Below are positions 1 through 5,739 of a stretch of 35,394 nt of DNA, in pieces; position 1 is the first letter of the stretch, and the number at the start of each line of letters is the position of its first letter. The position numbers were made by a program, and so were the translations under genes. Below the pieces are notes generated by a model. That model saw nothing but the letters and a program-made list of their open reading frames with translations. It made no database searches and was not told the origin of the DNA. The DNA comes from Patescibacteria group bacterium (GTDB lineage: Bacteria > Patescibacteriota > Microgenomatia > UBA1406 > GWC2-37-13). The stretch covers positions 1 to 35,394 of the forward strand of contig JAMCST010000004.1 in the NCBI GenBank assembly GCA_023380935.1. The letters are read 5' to 3'.

Positions 1-217
1 TGACAGAAAAGATAATCACGGTAAACTTTTTAATTGCCCGTTCAATGTCTACCTGGGTCACGCCGGCATAACCGAATTTTTTCATCAGTTTTTTCCGGAT
101 ACTGACGTCGGTGGTTAAGGCGTCGCGGTAACTTTTCTTATTGGTAAAAAACCACCGGGAATTCCAGTTATAGATGATCCCTAATCGCAATCCCTTGGGA
201 TTAACTTTTTGGCCCAT
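1..217 (-). CDS. rpsC: 30S ribosomal protein S3, N-terminal part
   Basis: The reverse strand from 217 reads MGQKVNPKGLRLGI and continues about 72 residues to the window edge, so the gene is partial. The opening is the invariant S3 start (GQKVNPxGxRLG). S3 binds 16S rRNA in the small-subunit head and lines the mRNA entry channel. Its start overlaps the last 17 nt of rplV in another frame, so translation is probably coupled. No Shine-Dalgarno sequence is visible before the ATG. The order rplV-rpsC is the canonical S10-operon order. Confidence 0.93.
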   Translation of the reverse strand, partial: MGQKVNPKGLRLGIIYNWNSRWFFTNKKSYRDALTTDVSIRKKLMKKFGYAGVTQVDIERAIKKFTVIIFSV

Positions 218-638
218 GTTTTCGCGTGGTGCGTAAACTTTTAGATGATCTTTTTTTCTCCGTTTTTACCGGCGCGGCCGGTTTTTTGATTGCCGACGCC
301 GGCGGCGGCGTACCAACCAAGACAATTTTGATATGTGATAGACGTCGCACAATCGGTTTGGCCGTCCCCCGCCCGCCTGCCCGGTAACGCTTGAGTTTTT
401 GTCCTTCTTCAACGGTTAAAAGTTTAAATTTTAGCATATCGTCACGGCTTTTTAAAGTCGCCTTAGCGTTAACGATGGCCGACCGGATGGCTTTGTGCAA
501 GATTTTTGCCGCACGCTTTGGCGTGTAGTAAAGATAATCCAACGCCTCGACCGGGCGCATCGGTCTGATCGCCGGCAGGAGCCAGCGGAGTTTTCTCGGT
601 GTGACGTCGAGGTTTTTGATATACGTTTGGCTTTCCAT
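201..638 (-). CDS. rplV: 50S ribosomal protein L22
   Basis: A 145-residue protein with the L22 pattern: TPRKLRWLLPAIR near the start, KAAKILHKAI-type helix, SAIVNAKATLKS, then KRYRAGGRGTAKPIVRR and SHIKIVLV. L22 lines the peptide exit tunnel and binds 23S rRNA. Usual length is about 110 residues; the extra ~35 are an Ala/Pro/Lys/Ser-rich basic tail, probably disordered and rRNA-contacting (inference). It starts 1 nt after the rplB stop; rpsS normally lies between these genes and is absent here. The 3' end overlaps rpsC by 17 nt. Confidence 0.93.
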   Translation of the reverse strand: MESQTYIKNLDVTPRKLRWLLPAIRPMRPVEALDYLYYTPKRAAKILHKAIRSAIVNAKATLKSRDDMLKFKLLTVEEGQKLKRYRAGGRGTAKPIVRRLSHIKIVLVGTPPPASAIKKPAAPVKTEKKRSSKSLRTTRKHGPKS

Positions 639-639
639 A

Positions 640-1413
640 TTATTTGCGGCGCTTAACGACTAACCGGGAGGAATACTTATGGCGACGGCGGGTGATCTTC
701 CCCCGTGCTGGCTTACCCCAGGGAGTCTTCGGATGCATTCCTTCACCGCTGCGTCCTTCGCCACCACCATGGGGATGGCTGCGTGGATCCTGGGCCGTAC
801 CTCTTACGGTGGGGCGGATTCCCATATGGATCCTCCGGCCGGCCTTACCGATCACTTCGTCTTTGGCCTCAAGGTTGCCGACTATACCGATGGTGGCGAC
901 GCAGTCCTGAAAAAACTTCCTGACCTCGCCCGAGGGCAACTTGAGGTGGACATAACCCTGTTCTTTGGCAATCACGACGGCCGCCGCGCCGGCACTGCGT
1001 ATCATCTGCCCGCCCTGGCCGGCGTATAACTCAATGTTATGCACGCTGACGCCAATCGGGATATTTTTCAACGGCAGCGCATTACCCACCTTGATCTCGA
1101 CGTTGTCTCCGGCCACCACCTGATCACCAGGTTTTAGATCTTTCGGATGCAGGATGTAACGTTTCTCCCCGTCCTGATACTCGATTAAAGCGATGTGGCA
1201 ATTGCGGTTGGGATCATATTCGATCGTTTTAACCATACCGGTCACGTTTTTTTTGTCGCGCCGGAAGTCGATCACCCGGTAAAACCGCTTCTGTCGGCCG
1301 CCCTGGTGGCGCACCGAGACCTGACCGGACTGGTCACGGCCCGAGTGTTTTTTCAGAATTTCGGTCAACGACCTGACCTTGGGTTGTGTTTGAGCTAGCT
1401 TGGGTGTTTTCAT
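640..1413 (-). CDS. rplB: 50S ribosomal protein L2
   Basis: A 257-residue L2, slightly shorter than the usual ~275 because the N-terminal arm is reduced. Clear landmarks are VRHQGGRQKRFYRVIDFRR, IEYDPNRN, DGEKRYILHP, VGNALPLKNIP and the C-terminal HPHGGGEGR, which carries the His near the peptidyl-transferase centre. Departures from consensus are AQDPRSHPHGG, where AMNPVDHPHGG is usual, and KAGRRIHMG, where KAGRxRWLG is usual. L2 supports subunit joining and peptide bond formation. It follows rplW by 5 nt; a weak purine stretch (AAGG) lies about 11 nt before the ATG. Confidence 0.97.
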   Translation of the reverse strand: MKTPKLAQTQPKVRSLTEILKKHSGRDQSGQVSVRHQGGRQKRFYRVIDFRRDKKNVTGMVKTIEYDPNRNCHIALIEYQDGEKRYILHPKDLKPGDQVVAGDNVEIKVGNALPLKNIPIGVSVHNIELYAGQGGQMIRSAGAAAVVIAKEQGYVHLKLPSGEVRKFFQDCVATIGIVGNLEAKDEVIGKAGRRIHMGIRPTVRGTAQDPRSHPHGGGEGRSGEGMHPKTPWGKPARGKITRRRHKYSSRLVVKRRK

Positions 1414-1418
1414 AGTGA

Positions 1419-1700
1419 TTATGCCTTAGGAAACAAATCTATTTCCCCCGACCTCAAGGTGACATAGGCCACCTTCCGGTCGGGAAAAGCGGTGGGAATA
1501 CGACGGCGTCCCAGCCGGCGGACCTTGCCTTTTCGTTTGGCAATGCGCACCGCACTCACCGTGACTCCGTAACTTTTTTCCAGTGCGGTTTTGATCTGGG
1601 CTTTGTTGGCGTGCGGCGTTACCACGAATCCATAGACGCGATCTTTAACTTTTTGCGTGACTTTTTCCGTCACTAAAGGTTTAATTAAAATGTTTTTCAT
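1419..1700 (-). CDS. rplW: 50S ribosomal protein L23
   Basis: A 93-residue protein starting MKNILIKPLVTEKVTQK, with FVVTPHANKAQIKTALEKSYGV and KRKGKVRRLGRR: the L23 fold with its positively charged loop. L23 sits at the tunnel exit and docks trigger factor and SRP. Length is normal. Its ATG overlaps the rplD stop as ATGA, indicating stop-start coupling in place of an independent ribosome-binding site. Confidence 0.96.
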   Translation of the reverse strand: MKNILIKPLVTEKVTQKVKDRVYGFVVTPHANKAQIKTALEKSYGVTVSAVRIAKRKGKVRRLGRRRIPTAFPDRKVAYVTLRSGEIDLFPKA

Positions 1701-2380
1701 GGTTGTTTTTTGAACAGTTTATTCCAGCAGGATTGATTAAAAACAATGAGCTGATGATTAAGAACGGCGTAAGGATTCAGATCGCTTCCGGTAGTCACGG
1801 TAACCTTGGCCAGATTGCGCGCCGACTTAGCTAGGGCGACGCTTCTGTCAGGCAAAACCAGAAGAATAGTGTTGGCTTGGCGCTTAAGAGAGGTCAACGC
1901 GTCGGACACCTGTTTGGTCTTCGTCAGCGCCAGCCAGGCGTCGTCACAACCGACCACACCGGTTTCCTTGATTTTCCAAGCCAAAGCGTTAAGCAGGAGT
2001 GCCCGGTTCTGGCGCTTGTTCATCTTCGCATGGAACCGACGCGGTTTTGGCCCGCCGACCACACCGCCGCCGACAAAGATCGGGGCCTTAATGTCTCCAT
2101 GACGCGCCCGACCAGTGCCTTTTTGGCGATAAATCTTTCTGGTCGAACCGCTAACCTCACCCCGAGTCTTGGTAGAAACCGTACCTTGCCGCTGGTTGAT
2201 GCGGTAAATACGGACATACTGGGTAAGCGCCGTTAGATTAATCTTTTCTTGTGCGTAAGCCGCGTCCCAGGGAAGTTGACCGGCCGCTTGGCCGGTTTGA
2301 CTGTAAACCGGCACGCCGGACGCCGACGCCGGCGTCTTTTTCCCTGCCGTTTTGCTGGTAGCTTTACTTGAACTTACCAT
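1697..2380 (-). CDS. rplD: 50S ribosomal protein L4
   Basis: A 227-residue L4. The hallmark rRNA-binding segment is present: RQGTVSTKTRGEVSGSTRK followed by QKGTGRARHGDIKAP and the FVGGGVVGGPKPR loop, which reaches into the exit tunnel. The first ~30 residues are a low-complexity Ser/Thr/Lys/Ala extension. In Escherichia coli, L4 also represses its own operon through the S10 leader, which makes it one candidate effector for the attenuator-like leader before rplC (inference). It starts 5 nt after the rplC stop without a clear Shine-Dalgarno; the context is AATCC followed by ATGG. Confidence 0.96.
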   Translation of the reverse strand: MVSSSKATSKTAGKKTPASASGVPVYSQTGQAAGQLPWDAAYAQEKINLTALTQYVRIYRINQRQGTVSTKTRGEVSGSTRKIYRQKGTGRARHGDIKAPIFVGGGVVGGPKPRRFHAKMNKRQNRALLLNALAWKIKETGVVGCDDAWLALTKTKQVSDALTSLKRQANTILLVLPDRSVALAKSARNLAKVTVTTGSDLNPYAVLNHQLIVFNQSCWNKLFKKQP

Positions 2381-2385
2381 AGGAT

Positions 2386-3063
2386 TTATTTCACCGGCGG
2401 CTGAACTTTTAGAAGCGTACCCAAGCTGCCGGGAACGACGCCTTTTACCAACAGGCCGTCCTCATTGGCAGCGATTACCTCAAGATTCTTGATCGTTACC
2501 CGCTGTCCCCCCATCCGGCCGGCCATCCGCTTGCCTTTGTAGACGCGTCCCGGCGTGGTGGTTTGGCCGATGGAACCCGGAGCGCGTTCGCGGTCCGACT
2601 GGCCATGGGTATGCGGTCCTCCCTTAAAGTGATGCCGCACCACCACGCCCTGGAAACCTTTGCCTTTGGCCGTGCCGGTTACCTGAACCCGGTCGCCCGC
2701 CTGAAAAAAAATCGCCGGCTTGATTTCCTCGCCGACGAATATTTTTTTGTTGTTGATGATTAGGCCTTTTTTCTTATTTTCCTCGATCGGGGAAAATTGA
2801 GCAAGCCGGTCGAGGCGAAACTCCCTCAGGTAGCGCAGTGGCGTTACCACACCGGCTTTTTTCCAGACGCCGGCGCGGGAGATCTTAACCCGGCGCGCCT
2901 TACCGTAACCCAGCAACGCCGCCGCATAGCGATCGCCAGGAGCAGACTTGACTTCCAGCAGATAACAAGGAGAGGTTTTGATTAAGGTAACGGGGATCCG
3001 CGTCGTATCGGGTAAAAAATACTGGGTTTGTTTTGATTTCTCTCCTAAAATAAAACCGGACAT
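2386..3063 (-). CDS. rplC: 50S ribosomal protein L3
   Basis: A 225-residue L3 with the loop that approaches the peptidyl-transferase centre: GKGFQGVVVRHHFKGGP, then THGQSDRERAPGSIG and GRVYKGKRMAGRMGGQRVT. It is an early assembly protein for 23S rRNA. It is first in the run rplC-rplD-rplW-rplB-rplV-rpsC and is separated from rpsJ by 141 nt, unlike the near-zero spacing elsewhere in the operon. Its start codon lies 6 nt after the U-run of an intrinsic terminator, and no Shine-Dalgarno is free of that hairpin. Expression is therefore probably set by read-through of the leader. Confidence 0.96.
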   Translation of the reverse strand: MSGFILGEKSKQTQYFLPDTTRIPVTLIKTSPCYLLEVKSAPGDRYAAALLGYGKARRVKISRAGVWKKAGVVTPLRYLREFRLDRLAQFSPIEENKKKGLIINNKKIFVGEEIKPAIFFQAGDRVQVTGTAKGKGFQGVVVRHHFKGGPHTHGQSDRERAPGSIGQTTTPGRVYKGKRMAGRMGGQRVTIKNLEVIAANEDGLLVKGVVPGSLGTLLKVQPPVK

Positions 3064-3069
3064 ATGAGC

Positions 3070-3093
3070 AAAAAAAAAGCCCCAGATTGGGGC
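3070..3093 (-). terminator. Intrinsic terminator immediately before rplC
   Basis: On the minus strand, GCCCCA-AUC-UGGGGC forms a 6-bp GC-rich stem with a 3-nt loop (3093-3079), followed by nine U (3078-3070). It ends 6 nt before the rplC ATG. Because it precedes a gene and follows its own promoter, it reads as an attenuator more than as an end-of-operon terminator. Confidence 0.8.
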
Positions 3094-3117
3094 ATTTTAT
3101 TAACCAATCTGCCAACA

Positions 3118-3153
3118 CTAACACAAATTTCCCCACGCGCGGAAATTTCTCAT
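3118..3153 (-). CDS. Possible 11-residue leader peptide before rplC
   Basis: An ATG lies 9 nt after the -10 box of the rplC promoter and opens a frame reading MRNFRAWGNLC before TAG. Its position matches the leaderless starts of other genes in this window. The coding region spans the first leader hairpin and its stop is 6 nt upstream of the antiterminator strand. It is too short to judge by composition and might be chance. No homologue is recognised. Confidence 0.35.
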   Translation of the reverse strand: MRNFRAWGNLC

Positions 3154-3162
3154 TTAGTTGGA

Positions 3163-3191
3163 ATTATATAATATTAACTCCCTCTGGTCAA
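3163..3191 (-). promoter_or_regulatory. Promoter of rplC operon
   Basis: TTGACC (3191-3186), 17-nt spacer, TATAAT (3168-3163) on the minus strand: near-consensus sigma-70 type. It sits between rpsJ and rplC, so the large ribosomal operon can be transcribed apart from tuf-rpsJ. Confidence 0.8.
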
Positions 3192-3204
3192 CTTAATTCG
3201 GCGC

Positions 3205-3513
3205 TTACATTTTCACCTCAACCTCTACGCCTGCCGGCAGCTCCAAATGCATTAGGGCGTCAATCGTCTGGTTGGTCGGATTATTGATTTCCAACAGACG
3301 CTTATGGATTTTTAAACCAAAGTGTTCGCGAGCATTTTTGTCGGTAAACGTCGCCTTATCCACCACGTAAATTTCGTGTTTGGTCGGCAACGGGACCGGC
3401 CCGATCACCGAGGCGCCGGTTCTAATCGCCGTATCGACCAGTTTTTGACAGGTTTCGTCAATTAACCGATAATCATACGACTTAAGCTTGATGCGAATCT
3501 TCCCCTTTGGCAT
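3205..3513 (-). CDS. rpsJ: 30S ribosomal protein S10
   Basis: A 102-residue S10: IRIKLKSYDYRLIDETCQKL, GPVPLPTKHEIYVV, and the C-terminal NQTIDALMHLELPAGVEVEVKM. Length is normal. S10 binds the 30S head and is also the NusE partner in transcription antitermination. It lies 31 nt downstream of tuf, the usual str-S10 junction. No Shine-Dalgarno and no convincing -10 box is seen before its ATG, so how it initiates is unclear. Confidence 0.97.
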   Translation of the reverse strand: MPKGKIRIKLKSYDYRLIDETCQKLVDTAIRTGASVIGPVPLPTKHEIYVVDKATFTDKNAREHFGLKIHKRLLEINNPTNQTIDALMHLELPAGVEVEVKM

Positions 3514-3544
3514 AATTTAAAGGTGCAATTAGCGAAATTCCCGT

Positions 3545-4729
3545 TTATTTGATTATCTTCGTGATCACGCCGGCGCCTACCGTATGGCCGCCTTCACGGA
3601 TGGCAAACTTTAATCCTTCTTCCATCGCCACCGGATAGATCAACTTGCCGGTAATCTTAACGTTGTCGCCCGGCATCACCATCTCCACTCCGGCTGGCAA
3701 CTTTAACTCGCCGGTAATATCGGTGGTCCTAATATAGAATTGGGGCCGGTAACCGTTGAAAAACGGCGTGTGTCGACCGCCTTCTTCCTTTTTCAGGACA
3801 TAGATTTCCGCTTCGAACTCGGTATGCGGAGTGATCGAACCCGGCTTGGCAATCACCTGGCCGCGTTGAATGTCGGCCTTCTCCACGCCGCGCAGCAGCA
3901 GACCGACGTTGTCGCCGGCTCGGGCTTCATCCAGCGTCTTCCTGAACATCTCGACTCCGGTGATAACGGTTTTCTTGGTCTCCTTGATGCCGACGATCTC
4001 CACTTCTTCTCCGGTTTTGACCTTGCCTCTTTCCACTCTTCCCGTCGCCACGGTTCCCCGACCGGAAATAGTGAAAATGTCCTCGATCGGCATGAGGAAC
4101 GGTTTGTCCAACGGACGCACCGGTTCCGGGACATATTCGTCAACCGTCTTCATCAGTTCCTCAATCGATTTGATGGCTTCCGGATCGTCGGACAACGCCT
4201 TGAGCGCCGATCCGCGAATCACCGGAACTTTGTCGCCCGGGAATTTGTATTTGGTCAACAGATCTCTTACCTCCATCTCAACCAGGTCGAGGATCTCTTT
4301 GTCCTGGACCATATCGACTTTGTTGAGGAAAACCACGATGGCCGGTACGTTCACCTGGGCGGCCAGAAGAATGTGTTCACGCGTCTGGGGCATCGGTCCG
4401 TCCGGAGCCGAGACCACCAAAATGGCGCCGTCCATCTGCGCCGCTCCGGTAATCATGTTCTTAATGTAATCGGCATGACCCGGCGCGTCGATGTGGGCAT
4501 AATGACGTTTTTCCGTCTCGTACTCGGAGTGGTGGAGGTTGATGGTGACGCCGCGCGCTTTTTCTTCCGGCGCCTTGTCAATGTCTTCGTATTTAAGAAA
4601 CTTAGCCAGGCCTTTTTTAGAAAGCACGTAATGGATCGCAGAGGTCAGGGTGGTTTTTCCGTGGTCGACATGACCGATGGTACCAATGTTTAAATGGGGT
4701 TTGTTTCTCTGAAACACGCCTTGTGCCAT
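3545..4729 (-). CDS. tuf: Translation elongation factor Tu
   Basis: A 394-residue EF-Tu, full length. GTPase motifs: GHVDHGKTT (P-loop), [14 protein letters not shown] (switch I), DAPGHADY (switch II; Cys of the usual DCPGH is Ala) and NKVDM. Domains 2 and 3 follow, with [13 protein letters not shown] and the terminal [13 protein letters not shown]. It delivers aminoacyl-tRNA to the ribosome. fusA and rpsL/rpsG, often upstream, are absent here: the neighbour across the promoter is a divergent membrane protein. Transcription begins ~60 nt upstream, making this one of few genes here with a long leader. Confidence 0.98.
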   Translation of the reverse strand: MAQGVFQRNKPHLNIGTIGHVDHGKTTLTSAIHYVLSKKGLAKFLKYEDIDKAPEEKARGVTINLHHSEYETEKRHYAHIDAPGHADYIKNMITGAAQMDGAILVVSAPDGPMPQTREHILLAAQVNVPAIVVFLNKVDMVQDKEILDLVEMEVRDLLTKYKFPGDKVPVIRGSALKALSDDPEAIKSIEELMKTVDEYVPEPVRPLDKPFLMPIEDIFTISGRGTVATGRVERGKVKTGEEVEIVGIKETKKTVITGVEMFRKTLDEARAGDNVGLLLRGVEKADIQRGQVIAKPGSITPHTEFEAEIYVLKKEEGGRHTPFFNGYRPQFYIRTTDITGELKLPAGVEMVMPGDNVKITGKLIYPVAMEEGLKFAIREGGHTVGAGVITKIIK

Positions 4730-4754
4730 AGGTGATAAAAAGTTGAATAATTAA

Positions 4755-4790
4755 TTAATAAAAAAAATTACCAGCACGAATCTGAATCAT
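4755..4790 (-). CDS. Possible 11-residue micro-ORF in the tuf leader
   Basis: ATG is 5 nt after the tuf -10 box and reads MIQIRAGNFFY before TAA, 25 nt upstream of the tuf start. The spacing equals that of leaderless genes in the window. No terminator-like hairpin is evident, only an AU-rich stretch. It could be chance; the interest is the parallel with the rplC and 22185 leaders. Confidence 0.25.
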   Translation of the reverse strand: MIQIRAGNFFY

Positions 4791-4795
4791 CCTCA

Positions 4796-4823
4796 ATTAT
4801 AAAGGAAATCAAATCAAATGCAA
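4796..4823 (-). promoter_or_regulatory. Promoter of tuf
   Basis: TTGCAT (4823-4818), 16-nt spacer, TATAAT (4801-4796) on the minus strand. The -35 is separated by one base from the -35 of the divergent promoter at 4825. Confidence 0.7.
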
Positions 4824-4824
4824 G

Positions 4825-4853
4825 TTGATTTTTATTGACTGTTTCATTATCAT
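4825..4853 (+). promoter_or_regulatory. Promoter of the 4864 membrane protein
   Basis: TTGATT (4825-4830), 17-nt spacer, TATCAT (4848-4853), then 10 nt to the ATG at 4864. The predicted transcript has at most a few untranslated bases. Confidence 0.55.
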
Positions 4854-4863
4854 AATTTGCAGG

Positions 4864-5718
4864 ATGAGAAAAGTCAAGACCTTTTTGTCGGTCTGGCAAA
4901 ACAGCCTTTTCCCGAATGACCAACTTAGTCGCAAAATCATCCGGTTCAACTTCGGATTCTCCTATCGTTACTATCTCCTGCTGATACTTTCACTTCACCT
5001 GCTGTTTAGCGCCCTGTTTCTTTTCCCGCGCTTACTGAAGATTAACCAGCTGAAAAACAGTCTGTTCCAGACGATCAACCTCGTACCCGACCGCCTGACG
5101 ATTTTTTTCGACCGCGGCCTGGTTTGGTCCAACCTCGATCACCCCTATCTTGCCTGGACCGACTTTGACCGGCAAAAAATCCTCCTGTTTGTTTTGGACG
5201 AAAACGCCGGGCCGAACAAAATCAATCAGTATCACAGCCTTATGATGCTTACCCGAGACTATTTTGTCCTGACCAATCTCGGCAGTGCCAGCGGCTTTGC
5301 TGCCTTTCCGGTCAGCCGCACCACTAACCTTTTGACCGTCAATAAAACCGTCCTGATGAACGCTCGGGGAGAGATTAACTCGTTTCTCATTGTTCTCGCC
5401 CTCGGCCTGAGCGGCTTGATCATTTTTGGTGGCGTTGCCCTGGTTTTCGTATGCGAGACCGCCTGGCTGATTGTTTTGTCGGCAATGATACGGCTGATCC
5501 TGCGCCGGCGCCGCGCCAGCTTTGTCAAGCTGCTGCAGATCGCTTTCCATGCCGCAACCTTTCCTTTGGCATTAACCTATATTTTGATCTTGCTGCAAAT
5601 ACCGATTATGGCGGTGGTGAGAGTCAATCTGATTTTAACCATAATCTATTTGGTCGGGGCGGTCTACGAAACCTACCTGGGCCGCACTCCCCGACTCGAC
5701 AGATCAACCGAAACTTGA
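4864..5718 (+). CDS. DUF1189-type polytopic membrane protein
   Basis: A 284-residue protein. One hydrophobic helix lies near the N-terminus (about 28-50), a ~130-residue largely soluble segment follows, then about four C-terminal membrane helices (about 170-265), with an Arg-rich cytoplasmic loop (ILRRRRAS) between them. This matches the DUF1189 layout (helix, extracytoplasmic domain, helices), a family of unknown function; the assignment is by pattern only. I chose ATG 4864 over an in-frame TTG at 4825 because that TTG is part of the -35 hexamer. It is divergent from tuf and followed after 21 nt by the helicase gene. Confidence 0.6.
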   Translation: MRKVKTFLSVWQNSLFPNDQLSRKIIRFNFGFSYRYYLLLILSLHLLFSALFLFPRLLKINQLKNSLFQTINLVPDRLTIFFDRGLVWSNLDHPYLAWTDFDRQKILLFVLDENAGPNKINQYHSLMMLTRDYFVLTNLGSASGFAAFPVSRTTNLLTVNKTVLMNARGEINSFLIVLALGLSGLIIFGGVALVFVCETAWLIVLSAMIRLILRRRRASFVKLLQIAFHAATFPLALTYILILLQIPIMAVVRVNLILTIIYLVGAVYETYLGRTPRLDRSTET

Positions 5719-5724
5719 TTTTCT

Positions 5725-5733
5725 TGCTACAAT
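5725..5733 (+). promoter_or_regulatory. Extended -10 of the helicase/nuclease gene
   Basis: TGC-TACAAT (extended -10) ends 6 nt before the ATG at 5740; no -35 match. GGAGG between them lies only 1 nt from the ATG, too close to act as a normal Shine-Dalgarno, so leaderless initiation is favoured. Confidence 0.5.
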
Positions 5734-5739
5734 GGAGGC

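Larger units (their letters stand above)
3064..3156 (-). promoter_or_regulatory. Attenuator-like leader of the rplC operon
   Basis: The predicted transcript starts near 3156. It contains an 8-bp hairpin (AAAUUUCC at 3148-3141 with GGAAAUUU at 3132-3125), then an antiterminator strand CAGAUUGG (3111-3104) that can pair perfectly with CCAAUCUG (3090-3083). That pairing consumes the loop and parts of both arms of the terminator at 3093-3079, so the two structures exclude each other. An 11-codon ORF ends 6 nt before the antiterminator strand, so a ribosome at its stop could mask that strand. The arrangement is seen directly; regulation by translation, by L4 or another ribosomal protein, or by a small molecule is inference. 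Confidence 0.65.

Noticed and set aside
3740-4693. Long open frames opposite tuf, and similar ones opposite dnaK, dnaJ and the helicase
   Set aside because: They are antisense shadows of well-recognised genes, have biased composition and match no family.
5734-5738. GGAGG as Shine-Dalgarno of the helicase gene
   Set aside because: It is 1 nt from the ATG and lies where the transcript is predicted to start, so it cannot work with normal spacing.
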